DNA from: Acholeplasma sp.
Lineage (GTDB): Bacteria; Bacillota_I; Bacilli_A; Acholeplasmatales; Acholeplasmataceae
Assembly (NCBI GenBank): GCA_003605085.1
Contig: QZKD01000010.1
Span: forward strand, 1-32,936
Direction: 5' to 3'
Length of the DNA: 32,936 bases
Within the stretch, counting starts at the first letter, position 1. Each line of letters starts with the position of its first letter. The notes under the pieces are model-generated. The model did not search any database and was not told where the DNA came from. It saw only the letters and a program-made list of their open reading frames with translations. Positions 7,310-15,703 of this stretch are shown piece after piece. The position numbers and the translations under genes were made by a program.

Positions 7310-10003
7310 ATGAAAAAAGATATATTGAAATATATCGATTTTAATAGATTTAATATTTTGTTAGAAGGGTTTAATAAGTCGACTGGATTTGTAACTGCTA
7401 TTTTGGATGTTGAAGGCAATATCATCTCTAAATCAGGATGGAGACATATCTGCACAGATTTTCATCGCGTTAATGCAGAGACCATTAAAAACTGCAAAAT
7501 CAGTGATACAGTTTTAGCAAACAATGTCAGCAAAGATAAAAAATATAGCATCTATAAATGTCATAATGGTTTAATTGATATTGCAGTACCCATTATCATT
7601 CAAGGAGAACACATAGCCAATCTTTTTACTGGACAATGTTTTTTAGAAAAGCCAAACATTGATTTTTTTATTGATCAAGCCAAAAAATATGGTTTTGATG
7701 AAAAAACATACTTAAAATCACTTGAGGAAGTTCCCATAGTTACCGAGGAACAAATAGAAGATATCATTGATTTTTTATTAAATCTCACTCAAATGATTGT
7801 TGATTTGACGATTGACAGAATTGAAAAAGAAAATTCTGAGTTGCTGCTGAAATCTAGTTTAGAAAGCCCTACAGATTTCATCATATTGGCGATAGATAAG
7901 GACTACAATTACCTATATTTCAATAAAGTACATAAAGATGTGATGAAATACGCATACAATGTAGATATCAAAACCGGTTCAAATTTAATGGATGCTATAT
8001 CATCTGATGTAGATAAAGAAAACGCTAAAATCAACTATGATTTGGCATTATCAGGTAAATCACACAAAACCATTCAAGAGTATGGTGATATTCATATTCG
8101 ATATTATGAGTCGATATATAATCCAATATATAACGACAATCAAGAGATTATTGGAGCTTCTGCATTTGCAAGAGATATCACTGATAGAATAGAAGCAGAA
8201 CATGAAATCAATTATCGAAAAGAATTATTGCAGTATATCATTAGTCGTAGTAACCAAGGGATAGCTGTTCACGATAAAGATTTAAATTATGTTTATGTCA
8301 GTGATCGATATTGTGAAATGTATAACGTAAGCAAAGATATTATTGGGAAACATCATTATGAAGTTTTTCCTGACCTCCCACAAAAATGGAGAGATGTGCA
8401 TCAAAGATGTTTGAAAGGTGAAACTGTTTCCGGTGATCGCGATGATTTCATACGATTAGATGGAAGTATTCAGTATACACGCTGGCTTGCTCAACCTTGG
8501 TATGATGTCAATGGTGAAATTGCCGGTATCATTATTTATACTGAAGTCATTAATGATTTGATTGAAACAGAACTACAACTTAATGAAACACTCGATCGTT
8601 TAAAACTTGTAATGGATAATCTTATTATTGGTATCGCAGTTAATTCAGTTGATCCTGAAGTCAATTTTGAATATATGAATAGCAATTTCCCCAAATTTTA
8701 TGGAACGACTAAAGAAGCATTGATGAAACCAGATTCATTTTGGGATGTGGTTTACGAAGATGAAACATTTAGAAAAGAAATTAAAGAAAAAGTATTAACA
8801 GGATTAGCTAGTAATGATCCTAAACTGAAAAGATGGGAATATGTACCGATTACTAAAAATGGTAAAATCGAGCGTTATGTTACAGCTCAAGGTGTGAATG
8901 TTCCTAACTCACCACTCATTATTTCGATGGTAATGGATGTAACCGAGCAAAAACGTAAGGAAGAAGATATTATATACACAAGTAATCATGATTATCTTAC
9001 AGGACTTTCGAATCGTAAATATTTTGAAGAGAAACTTTTAGAACTGGATCATGAGAATTATTATCCACTTACGGTTGCTATGATTGATTTAGATGGGTTG
9101 AAACTTATTAATGATGCCTACGGGCATGATTTAGGTGATGCAGTTCTTATCAAGGTCAGTAGTATATTAACAAAACATATCAGAGAAAATGATTTTCTTG
9201 CAAGAATTGGTGGTGATGAATTTGTAATGATCTGTCCCAATACAAATGAAAAAGATTTCGAAATCATACGTAATTCCATCTCGAATGATAATTTATCTTT
9301 CGAATATAACGACTTTAAGTTTTCTATATCCATAGGTCATGATGTTAAAATCGATTCATCTATCAATATGAAAGATGTTTTGAAGAATGCAGAAGATAGA
9401 ATGTATGCAAACAAAATTCTACATGGACAAAGCGCTCGCAACGAAACGATTATGACTCTTTTTGAGACATTAAAAGAGAAATACGAAGAAGAAAAATTAC
9501 ATTCAAATCGAGTGAGCGAATACTGTAAGATGATGGGTGAAAAACTTGATTTAAGTGAAGATCAAACGAAAGAGTTAGAATTCGCGGGTCTAATGCATGA
9601 TATAGGGAAAATAACCATACCCGATCGGATTTTAGATAAACCCGGGAAGTTAACGAATGAAGAATGGGTGATTATGAAAACTCATACGATTAATGGTTAT
9701 CACATCTTGCGCTCCGCAGATAAATATTCTAAACTCGCTGAATATGCTCTAACTCATCATGAAAGATGGGATGGGAAAGGGTATCCTAATGGGCTTAGAG
9801 AAGAAGAAATACCATTATTTTCAAGAGTAATTAGCATTTGTGATGCCTATGAAGCAATGACTGCGGATCGACCATATAGAAAAGCTTTAGATTATAAAGT
9901 TGCAATTGCAGAACTAAATCGATGTGCTGGTACTCAATTTGATAAAGAATTAGTTGCGATCTTTATAAATGCAGTTACCGAAAAGGAGCATATGATGTCA
10001 TAA
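7310..10003 (+). CDS. PocR-PAS(x3)-GGDEF-HD-GYP bifunctional cyclic-di-GMP protein
   Basis: This 897-residue soluble protein combines a sensory PocR domain (about 1-165; motif GWRHICTDFHRVN), three PAS domains (about 180-290, 300-420 and 425-550), a GGDEF diguanylate cyclase domain (about 565-705) and an HD-GYP phosphodiesterase domain (about 710-890). The cyclase site is intact (GGDEF at 634-638), with an RxxD inhibitory-site motif (Arg625-Asp628) at the canonical distance. The phosphodiesterase site is intact too: HDIGK with His763 and HHERWDGKGYP from 816. It could therefore both make and break cyclic-di-GMP under sensor control. PocR domains are known from propanediol regulators and are thought to bind small organic ligands. 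ATG 7295 is in frame, but GGGGTG at 7297-7302 fits ATG 7310 better. It is a single gene, with a terminator 50 bp after the stop. Confidence 0.9.
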   Translation: MKKDILKYIDFNRFNILLEGFNKSTGFVTAILDVEGNIISKSGWRHICTDFHRVNAETIKNCKISDTVLANNVSKDKKYSIYKCHNGLIDIAVPIIIQGEHIANLFTGQCFLEKPNIDFFIDQAKKYGFDEKTYLKSLEEVPIVTEEQIEDIIDFLLNLTQMIVDLTIDRIEKENSELLLKSSLESPTDFIILAIDKDYNYLYFNKVHKDVMKYAYNVDIKTGSNLMDAISSDVDKENAKINYDLALSGKSHKTIQEYGDIHIRYYESIYNPIYNDNQEIIGASAFARDITDRIEAEHEINYRKELLQYIISRSNQGIAVHDKDLNYVYVSDRYCEMYNVSKDIIGKHHYEVFPDLPQKWRDVHQRCLKGETVSGDRDDFIRLDGSIQYTRWLAQPWYDVNGEIAGIIIYTEVINDLIETELQLNETLDRLKLVMDNLIIGIAVNSVDPEVNFEYMNSNFPKFYGTTKEALMKPDSFWDVVYEDETFRKEIKEKVLTGLASNDPKLKRWEYVPITKNGKIERYVTAQGVNVPNSPLIISMVMDVTEQKRKEEDIIYTSNHDYLTGLSNRKYFEEKLLELDHENYYPLTVAMIDLDGLKLINDAYGHDLGDAVLIKVSSILTKHIRENDFLARIGGDEFVMICPNTNEKDFEIIRNSISNDNLSFEYNDFKFSISIGHDVKIDSSINMKDVLKNAEDRMYANKILHGQSARNETIMTLFETLKEKYEEEKLHSNRVSEYCKMMGEKLDLSEDQTKELEFAGLMHDIGKITIPDRILDKPGKLTNEEWVIMKTHTINGYHILRSADKYSKLAEYALTHHERWDGKGYPNGLREEEIPLFSRVISICDAYEAMTADRPYRKALDYKVAIAELNRCAGTQFDKELVAIFINAVTEKEHMMS

Positions 10004-10053
10004 TGGATTCCTGTGCTTTTAACTGCTTAGTGTCATCAATATAGATATGAAAC

Positions 10054-10083
10054 ACTCTTCTCACCCGTGAGAAGGGTTTTTTA
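10054..10083 (+). terminator. Rho-independent terminator
   Basis: ACTCTTCTCA pairs with TGAGAAGGGT (10 bp, one G-U pair) around a CCCG loop, followed by a T run. It is almost identical in stem and loop to the terminator at 2786-2817. Confidence 0.85.
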
Positions 10084-10092
10084 TAGATATTC

Positions 10093-10121
10093 ATGCCAGA
10101 TTGATTGCAATCATGTATAAT
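10093..10121 (+). promoter_or_regulatory. Probable promoter of the pseudouridine synthase gene
   Basis: TATAAT at 10116-10121 is preceded directly by TG, with a weak -35 (ATGCCA, 10093-10098) 17 bp upstream. It lies inside the longest open frame and so excludes the upstream ATG at 10105 as a start. Confidence 0.5.
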
Positions 10122-10173
10122 AATGCATAGATTTATAACACACACTACAACCACTAAGCGAGGTCAACTTTAC

Positions 10174-10869
10174 GTGGAAACTAGAATAAATAAATACTTA
10201 AGTGAATCAGGCTATTGTTCAAGAAGAGAAGCTGACAGGTTGATTGAACAAAAGCGTGTCAAAATCAACGGCGAACTTGCTTTAATAGGTTCAAAGGTTA
10301 CAGATCAATCAAAGATTACTGTTGATGATAAACCTATTAGTAGACAAAACGAGTTTGTTTATTTAGCGTTCAATAAACCCATTGGGATTACCTCAACTAC
10401 AGATCAAACTATCAAGGGTAATATCGTAGACTATATCAATTACCACCAACGTATTTTTCATATAGGAAGACTTGATAAAGATAGTGAAGGTCTAATTCTC
10501 ATGACCAATGATGGAGATATCGTTAACCAAATTCTTCGCACTGAGAACAATCATGAAAAAGAATATATGGTTGCAGTAAATAGAAAAATCACGCAAGATT
10601 TTCTTACGAACATGTCTAAAGGTGTCCCCATTTTAGATACAATAACAAAGCCATGCCATATCCAACAAACAGGAGAAAAAACATTCAAAATCATTTTAAC
10701 CGAAGGATTAAATCGACAAATAAGACGTATGTGTGATTATTTTGGTTACCAAGTTGTCTCCTTAAAACGCATCAGAATCATGCATATTCATTTAGATGTT
10801 CCCACAGGGAAATATCGAGAATTGACGAAAAAAGAGCTTGATCAATTGTTTAAGTTGATAAGAAAATAA
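10174..10869 (+). CDS. rluF: 23S rRNA pseudouridine synthase, RluF-like (RsuA family)
   Basis: This 231-residue enzyme would isomerise a specific uridine in rRNA to pseudouridine. An S4 RNA-binding domain (about 3-60; INKYLSESGYCSRREADRLI) precedes the RsuA/RluB/E/F catalytic domain. The catalytic motif GRLDKDSEGL holds Asp101, and the conserved KEY (around KEYMVAVN) and LNRQIRRMCDYFGYQV motifs follow. The combination points to RluF, which modifies U2604 of 23S rRNA in E. coli; RsuA or RluB specificity cannot be excluded. I chose the GTG at 10174 because GCGAGG stands about 10 bases before it, the protein then begins at the S4 domain as usual, and the promoter lies upstream. It is a housekeeping gene unrelated to its neighbours, with no clear operon partner. 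Confidence 0.88.
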   Translation: METRINKYLSESGYCSRREADRLIEQKRVKINGELALIGSKVTDQSKITVDDKPISRQNEFVYLAFNKPIGITSTTDQTIKGNIVDYINYHQRIFHIGRLDKDSEGLILMTNDGDIVNQILRTENNHEKEYMVAVNRKITQDFLTNMSKGVPILDTITKPCHIQQTGEKTFKIILTEGLNRQIRRMCDYFGYQVVSLKRIRIMHIHLDVPTGKYRELTKKELDQLFKLIRK

Positions 10870-10946
10870 AAAACGAATGATAAAAACTTCTTATTTTCCA
10901 ACAACACATTCATGATTTTTGTTTGGGTCATCCAAAATCATTTTAT

Positions 10947-11005
10947 ATCAACTCCAATGCGAGTTGATTCAACCCTGAATCATGATCAATTCTCTTTGAG
11001 TTGAT
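10947..11005. promoter_or_regulatory. Possible operator: repeated ATCAACTC/GAGTTGAT half-sites
   Basis: A perfect 8-bp inverted repeat (ATCAACTC 10947-10954 and GAGTTGAT 10961-10968, 6-bp spacer) is followed by a third copy of the half-site at 10998-11005. The third copy abuts a TATAAA (11007-11012). It lies about 90-145 bp ahead of the serine hydrolase gene and lacks a T tract, so a protein-binding site is more likely than a terminator. The binding protein is unknown. Confidence 0.4.
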
Positions 11006-11092
11006 GTATAAATACACTCAAAAGGAAAGCGACTGAAGTATTCAAATAGAATTTTTAAAGCATAAAACGCAACTTAAAAAAAGGAAAAATAT

Positions 11093-12103
11093 ATGAACAG
11101 TCAAAAATATGAACAACTCACAAAAATGGCCAACGAAAAGAAATTTTCAGGTTTAATTCAAATTGAAGAAAATAATACCTTAGTTTATCAATATATCCAA
11201 GGTTTTGAGAATAGAGAAAAGCATATTCCAATCACTAAAAATACACTGTTTGCTATTGCATCTGGGACGAAGTTTTTAACCGCACTTGCCATAGGCAAAT
11301 TGATTGATGAAAAGAAGTTCACACTGGATTCTAAAGTTAAAGATCTATATGACTTGAAAATAGAAAGCATAGATCCAAAGATTACCATCAGACATTTGCT
11401 TTCCAATACATCAGGGATGGCAGATTATTTAGATGAGGATTTACTCGATGATTCAGTACCTATACACTTTGATGTGCCATTTAAAGACTTAATCAATCCC
11501 AAAGATTTTATACCGATCTTTTCGAAGCGGGAACAAAAATCAACGCCTGGAGAAATATTCAACTATAACAATCAAGGATTTGTTTACCTAGCCATTATTA
11601 TTGAAGAGATCTCAAAAATAGCATACAAAGATTATATCAATCAAAATATCTTGAAACCATTAGGTATATTTAGAAGTGGAATTTACCATTTGGATGACTA
11701 TCCACAAGGTACAGCATTGGGATATCTGAATAATAAAGAAGATTCACCAACTAATATAGGTTTACTACCTTATCAATCCGGTGGCGATGGAGGGGCAATC
11801 TTTTCTTTTGATGAATTGAGAACACTTTGGAAATCATTCTTTGATTATAAAATTATCTCTAAAGAATTGGTGAATGAATTTATAAAGATTCACGCAGCCA
11901 TTGATGAAAAAACAAATAATTTTTACGGGCTTGGCTTATGGCTAAAAAAGAAAGATGATGAAATCACTCCTTATTTACTTGGTGGAGATCCAGGAATATC
12001 ATTTAGTTCTAGTTATTCACCATTCACCCAAAAATATACATGTGCAGTATCAAATACATCCCACGGTGTTTGGGACATATTTGGTATCTATAAGGATGTA
12101 TAA
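11093..12103 (+). CDS. Serine hydrolase, beta-lactamase/PBP-like fold
   Basis: This 336-residue protein belongs to the serine beta-lactamase-related family (class C beta-lactamase/esterase/D-peptidase-like). The SxxK motif is Ser57-Gly-Thr-Lys60, the YxN motif is Tyr158-Asn-Asn160, and the third-motif region near the C-terminus is LGGDPGIS (GGDPG at 297-301) rather than KTG or HTG. The HLLSNTSGMADY segment near 101-112 is also characteristic. There is no signal peptide or membrane helix, so it should act in the cytosol, where a role in peptidoglycan or antibiotic hydrolysis is unlikely; an esterase or peptidase role is more plausible. The start has AAAGGA about 8 bases upstream. The AlkD-like gene follows after 54 bp and may be co-transcribed. 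Substrate is unknown. Confidence 0.82.
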   Translation: MNSQKYEQLTKMANEKKFSGLIQIEENNTLVYQYIQGFENREKHIPITKNTLFAIASGTKFLTALAIGKLIDEKKFTLDSKVKDLYDLKIESIDPKITIRHLLSNTSGMADYLDEDLLDDSVPIHFDVPFKDLINPKDFIPIFSKREQKSTPGEIFNYNNQGFVYLAIIIEEISKIAYKDYINQNILKPLGIFRSGIYHLDDYPQGTALGYLNNKEDSPTNIGLLPYQSGGDGGAIFSFDELRTLWKSFFDYKIISKELVNEFIKIHAAIDEKTNNFYGLGLWLKKKDDEITPYLLGGDPGISFSSSYSPFTQKYTCAVSNTSHGVWDIFGIYKDV

Positions 12104-12157
12104 ATATCAGACGTATCTAGCCAGAAGTGTGAACTTAAATTCACAGGAGGATATGAC

Positions 12158-12874
12158 ATGGAATTGAACAAAATGGAATGGATGATAAGTGATCGAGCAT
12201 TTTTTTCAGATTATCTCAAAACCTTTCAACAAAAAGATAAAGAAGCTTGGTCAAGGAACATCCTCCAGACCAAGCTTGATTTGTTATGCATTCCAACGAA
12301 AGTATTGTCTTCTATCGCGGATGAAATATCCAAAGGGAATTATCGTGCATTCTTAGATTTGAAAATCTTTGATTCCTATGAATCGATTGCTATTTATGGA
12401 AAAATCATATCAAAGATAAAAGACTTTGATGAGATGGTTCATTATTTAACTGTTTATTTGGATGTTATGGAGAATTGGGCACACTGTGATTTGTTATCCT
12501 TTAAGATAGATCAATCAAATAAAGATAAGTTTTTAACATTATCAGAACTATATCTTATGGACACAAGAACATTTGTGAGAAGATTAGGTTTAATGATTCT
12601 ATTTCAGATGGTCAAAGATCGGTCGGTGCTACCGATCATCTTTGATAGCATAAAGAAGCTTAAAGGTGAGAATGAATACTATGTCATCATGATGGCTGGA
12701 TGGCTTTTAAGCGAGTGTATCATACAGTATAGAGAACAAACACTTGAATATATGAGTTATGAGAAAGAACTAAATCAAAGAATAGTAAACAAGGGCATAC
12801 AGAAATGCAGAGAAAGTAGAAGGATGACAGAGATTGAGAAGGATCAACTTCTTTCATATAAAAGAAAACATTGA
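12158..12874 (+). CDS. AlkD-like DNA alkylation repair glycosylase
   Basis: This is a 238-residue all-helical HEAT-like repeat protein of the DNA alkylation repair family, which excises N3- and N7-alkylated purines. The residues matching Bacillus cereus AlkD Trp109, Asp113 and Arg148 appear as Trp107 and Asp111 (ENWAHCDLLS) and Arg141/Arg142 (FVRRLGLMILF); the later GWLLSECI motif fits the family as well. The strong ribosome binding site AGGAGG at 12145-12150 places the start at ATG 12158. It lies 54 bp after the serine hydrolase gene with no terminator between them, so they may share a transcript, though no functional link is evident. The stop codon is TGA. Confidence 0.82.
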   Translation: MELNKMEWMISDRAFFSDYLKTFQQKDKEAWSRNILQTKLDLLCIPTKVLSSIADEISKGNYRAFLDLKIFDSYESIAIYGKIISKIKDFDEMVHYLTVYLDVMENWAHCDLLSFKIDQSNKDKFLTLSELYLMDTRTFVRRLGLMILFQMVKDRSVLPIIFDSIKKLKGENEYYVIMMAGWLLSECIIQYREQTLEYMSYEKELNQRIVNKGIQKCRESRRMTEIEKDQLLSYKRKH

Positions 12875-13247
12875 TCTTCTTCGTAGTGTGATGTTTTGGG
12901 ATTGATTCCATCACTTACCCCATCTAAGTAGATGCAAAGCATGCCCATACTAATCCCATTTCACGTGTTTTTGGTGAAGCATGTGAAGGATTATTAATAA
13001 TTTGGCTTTATTAAGTCATCGGATATCATTGAGCATAACAAAATCGATTGGACTTATTTTGAAGTAATATAAATTAGATCAGTGAATGTCAATGATAATT
13101 TAACCGTATTTTGTTTGTTATGTCCTTTAAACAACTAAGATATCGTTATCACTCGTAAATCAAGATACCATGCACAATTATCGAGTTCACATACAAGAAC
13201 ATTGTGTTATAATGAGTGAAGAATTTACGAAACAAAGGATATTATGT
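12875..13247. other. Intergenic region
   Basis: This gap has no convincing gene. It holds an imperfect hairpin without a T tract (TTCACGTG 12960-12967 with CATGTGAA 12980-12987) and, at its right end, the promoter of the next gene. The remainder is AT-rich and featureless to my reading. Confidence 0.45.
13186..13213 (+). promoter_or_regulatory. Promoter of the YwaF-like gene
   Basis: The extended -10 TGTTATAAT (13205-13213) has a -35-like TTCACA at 13186-13191, spaced 16 bp. The -10 overlaps an in-frame ATG at 13212, which rules out the longer open frame beginning at 13170. Confidence 0.65.
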
Positions 13248-14054
13248 ATGCAAAAACTACTAGATTTTTTAAATGGACAAATGAATCAACCTGCGCTTTA
13301 TGGGAATTTACAATCTTCATGGTTTCACTATCTTGCGGTTATTTTAGTGATTATAGGATCTATCATCTCAGTGACTCGATTAAAGGGAATGGATGAGAAG
13401 AAATTAGACAAAGTCTTGATCATCTTTTCTATTATCTTATTAACACTCGAACTCTATAAGCAACTGATCTTTAGTTATCAAGCCAATTGGGATTATCAAT
13501 GGTATGCTTTTCCTTTTCAGTTTTGCTCAACACCGATGTATATTGCTTTAGCTGCAGGGTTAACCAAAAACAAAGTGATCAAAGAAGCGATGATTAGTTT
13601 TCTAGCAACATTCGGTTTGTTCGCTGGTGCAGCGGTGATGATCTATCCTGCAACTGTGTTTGTCCAAACAACCGGGATTAACATTCAAACCATGGTGCAT
13701 CATGGGGGAATGACTATTCTTGGTGTAGGTTTATTAGCAAATCATGTCAAACTTAAGTGGTCTTCTGTGCTTAAGGCATCGGTTGTTTTTGCTTCATTGA
13801 TGGTTATCGCAATGGTAATGAATGGAGTATTTAATGCGTTCATTCAAGATGGCACCTTCAATATGTTTTTTATCAATCACAAATTTGATAATGGAATTCC
13901 CGTTTTAATGATATTTCAACCTTTAGTCCCACACATCGTTTTTCTTTTGATTTATCTGTTTGGATTTATGCTCTGTGCAAGCATTGTCTTTGGAATTCGT
14001 TATGGAATAGATAAAATTGACTTTCACAAAAAGCCGGTATATCAACGAGCTTAA
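13248..14054 (+). CDS. YwaF-family (TIGR02206/TMEM164-like) integral membrane protein
   Basis: This 268-residue protein has about seven hydrophobic helices and no catalytic domain outside the membrane. The segment WYAFPFQFCSTPMYIAL and the helix ending MVHHGGM resemble the YwaF family (conserved LPFQ/HxC and HH), related to eukaryotic TMEM164, which has been described as an acyltransferase; no bacterial function is established as far as I know. AAAGGA at 13235-13240, seven bases ahead, supports ATG 13248, and the promoter lies just upstream. The next gene starts about 60 bp downstream with no terminator between, so the two are probably one transcript. Family assignment is moderate; membrane location is secure. 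Confidence 0.68.
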   Translation: MQKLLDFLNGQMNQPALYGNLQSSWFHYLAVILVIIGSIISVTRLKGMDEKKLDKVLIIFSIILLTLELYKQLIFSYQANWDYQWYAFPFQFCSTPMYIALAAGLTKNKVIKEAMISFLATFGLFAGAAVMIYPATVFVQTTGINIQTMVHHGGMTILGVGLLANHVKLKWSSVLKASVVFASLMVIAMVMNGVFNAFIQDGTFNMFFINHKFDNGIPVLMIFQPLVPHIVFLLIYLFGFMLCASIVFGIRYGIDKIDFHKKPVYQRA

Positions 14055-14113
14055 CCACTTTTTTCGTTAATAAATTATGTGCTTCATCAACCTCTTTCAG
14101 GGGGATCAATCTA

Positions 14114-14584
14114 TTGGAAAACATGCAATTCGACAATAAAATGAAATCATTGGCGATCGATTTTTTCAAAGCCGGAGCAGTCATGACAGGCGCAATTTTT
14201 GTGATTAGCCTGATCATTTATTTGTTTGAAGGTATAGAGTTACGCACCGTTTTCATCATCACAGCATTGATTTTCTTCATATTTTATGTTTTTGGAGTAA
14301 CATTTCTATTACAACAAAAAGTAATGACGTTTCATCATTCCACCGTTGAAATCATGTCAATATTGAAACGAAAAACTAAAGTGATCAATCTTTCCGATAT
14401 TAAAGAAGTAAAAATTATCCATATCGGCAATTATCAGCCTAAAATTGTGATCAAGACACATGTGTGGAGATATGTCATCAATTGCATAAATACAACCCCA
14501 AATCAAAGTATAATAAATATCAAAACCTATTTCAAAAGTAAAAAGATTCCAACAAAGTATAAAGATCACGGAATTCGATGGTGA
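14114..14584 (+). CDS. Small membrane protein, two helices plus soluble C-terminal domain
   Basis: I do not recognise this 156-residue protein. Two hydrophobic helices (about 20-37 and 45-66) are followed by a beta-rich soluble segment (KVMTFHHSTVEIMSI, then LSDIKEVKIIHIG) that resembles the bacterial PH-like (YdbS-type) layout of helix hairpin plus PH domain. That resemblance is weak. The start is a TTG preceded by GGGGGAT at the right distance; the ATG at 14123 is possible but badly spaced. It follows the YwaF-like gene by about 60 bp and ends at a terminator 58 bp downstream, so these two genes likely form an operon. The stop codon is TGA. Confidence 0.6.
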   Translation: MENMQFDNKMKSLAIDFFKAGAVMTGAIFVISLIIYLFEGIELRTVFIITALIFFIFYVFGVTFLLQQKVMTFHHSTVEIMSILKRKTKVINLSDIKEVKIIHIGNYQPKIVIKTHVWRYVINCINTTPNQSIINIKTYFKSKKIPTKYKDHGIRW

Positions 14585-14641
14585 TCATTTCTTCGTTGAA
14601 TGAGATTCATTGAATAGGACTTTCTAATTATGAAATCATCC

Positions 14642-14669
14642 AACCTTCTCACGAATGAGAAGGTTTTTT
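14642..14669 (+). terminator. Rho-independent terminator
   Basis: AACCTTCTCA pairs with TGAGAAGGTT (10 bp, perfect) around a CGAA tetraloop, followed by TTTTTT. It ends the YwaF-like transcript. Confidence 0.9.
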
Positions 14670-14795
14670 GTTGATGTTTTCTAAGCTACTTTATAATCAT
14701 TTAAATATTGAAAAGCGATTTTATACTCATCAACTTCACCTTGAATGCACCAGATCAAACCACTATGTCAAATGCTTTTCTCTAGACAGCAAAAG

Positions 14796-14804
14796 TGTTA
14801 TAAT
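14796..14804 (+). promoter_or_regulatory. Extended -10 promoter of the anchored hydrolase gene
   Basis: TGTTATAAT at 14796-14804 matches the extended -10 consensus; no convincing -35 was found. It lies 75 bp before the chosen ATG at 14879. Confidence 0.55.
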
Positions 14805-14878
14805 TTTCAATAGATTTATGAATATCTTAGCCATTAAGCAAATTGACTTCATTGGCAGAAGGCGTGGGTATATTACAC

Positions 14879-15598
14879 ATGAAAAGAGCATTGAAGAAAG
14901 TAAAAGTTATCGCAATCATCCTATTATCATTATTACTGACCATGGTATTAGGGTTATTTATCTACACCTTAGATTCCTATGGACCATCACAGGAGATGTA
15001 TGATGCGATTGATGCATTAACCTTAGACGATTTACAGGTGGTTAATGATTTCGATCAAATCAGTTATTTTGTCGATCAACCAAAGAAAAACATCGTTATC
15101 ATTCCAGGGGGTAAGGTAAAACCCGAAAGTTATACGTATCTTGCTATCATGCTCGCATTAGAAGGTTATGATGTTACGATTGTCAAAACAGTATTTAATT
15201 TAGCCATTCTTACCCCAAATTATGGCTCACGATTCCTAAAAGAGGGTATCGATAACGTGGTTATCGGCCATTCTTTAGGCGGCACAGTAGCGAGTATGTT
15301 TAGTAGTGGTGACGATCGCGTGAGTGACATCATCTTTTTAGCCAGTTACCCGATTGCTGATGTTAAGGATAAAGATGTATTAGTCATCACGGGTCAATTT
15401 GATCTTGTATTAGACCTTAACGATTTAGAGGATAGTGAAGATTTATTACCCGATGATCGTATTCTTTATGAAATACTTGGTGGGAATCATGCTCAATTTG
15501 GCTGGTATGGTAATCAAAAAGATGATGGAGCAGCAACCATGTCCACCAAGGAACAACAAGACATCATCAAGGATCAGATCATTGATTTTATTGAATGA
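14879..15598 (+). CDS. Membrane-anchored alpha/beta hydrolase
   Basis: This 239-residue protein has one N-terminal helix (about 8-29) that should anchor it with the hydrolase domain outside, and an alpha/beta hydrolase domain of the Abhydrolase_5 type. The nucleophile elbow GHSLGG holds Ser132; the likely acid and base are Asp175 (TGQFDLV) and His204 (GGNHAQFG). The C-terminal pattern GNHAQFGWYGNQxxDGxA is characteristic of this hydrolase group. The frame opens at a TTG at 14843, but the first ATG that gives a normal anchor is 14879; ribosome binding is weak there (GTGGG, about 10 bases ahead). The heliorhodopsin gene starts 105 bp downstream with its own promoter. Substrate is unknown. Confidence 0.8.
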   Translation: MKRALKKVKVIAIILLSLLLTMVLGLFIYTLDSYGPSQEMYDAIDALTLDDLQVVNDFDQISYFVDQPKKNIVIIPGGKVKPESYTYLAIMLALEGYDVTIVKTVFNLAILTPNYGSRFLKEGIDNVVIGHSLGGTVASMFSSGDDRVSDIIFLASYPIADVKDKDVLVITGQFDLVLDLNDLEDSEDLLPDDRILYEILGGNHAQFGWYGNQKDDGAATMSTKEQQDIIKDQIIDFIE

Positions 15599-15669
15599 GG
15601 ATCTACTGCTTGGGTGTTCTTATGGCATAAAATGATTCAATCATCATAACGCATGTTTTAATCAATCAA

Positions 15670-15678
15670 TGATATACT
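15670..15678 (+). promoter_or_regulatory. Extended -10 promoter of the heliorhodopsin gene
   Basis: TGATATACT at 15670-15678 fits an extended -10 (TGnTATACT). No good -35 was seen. It would give a leader of about 20 bases, which carries the AAAGGAAG ribosome binding site at 15687-15694. Confidence 0.5.
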
Positions 15679-15703
15679 TTAAGAGTAAAGGAAGTGATTA
15701 TTT

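Noticed and set aside
10105-10173. Upstream extension of the pseudouridine synthase gene
   Set aside because: The added residues are unrelated to the S4 domain and span the probable promoter.
13170-13247. Upstream extension of the YwaF-like gene to an ATG at 13170
   Set aside because: The extended -10 promoter at 13205-13213 lies inside it, and ATG 13248 has a good ribosome binding site.
14668-15003. 111-residue open frame overlapping the start of the anchored hydrolase
   Set aside because: It is in another frame, crosses the hydrolase promoter and coding start, and shows no domain.
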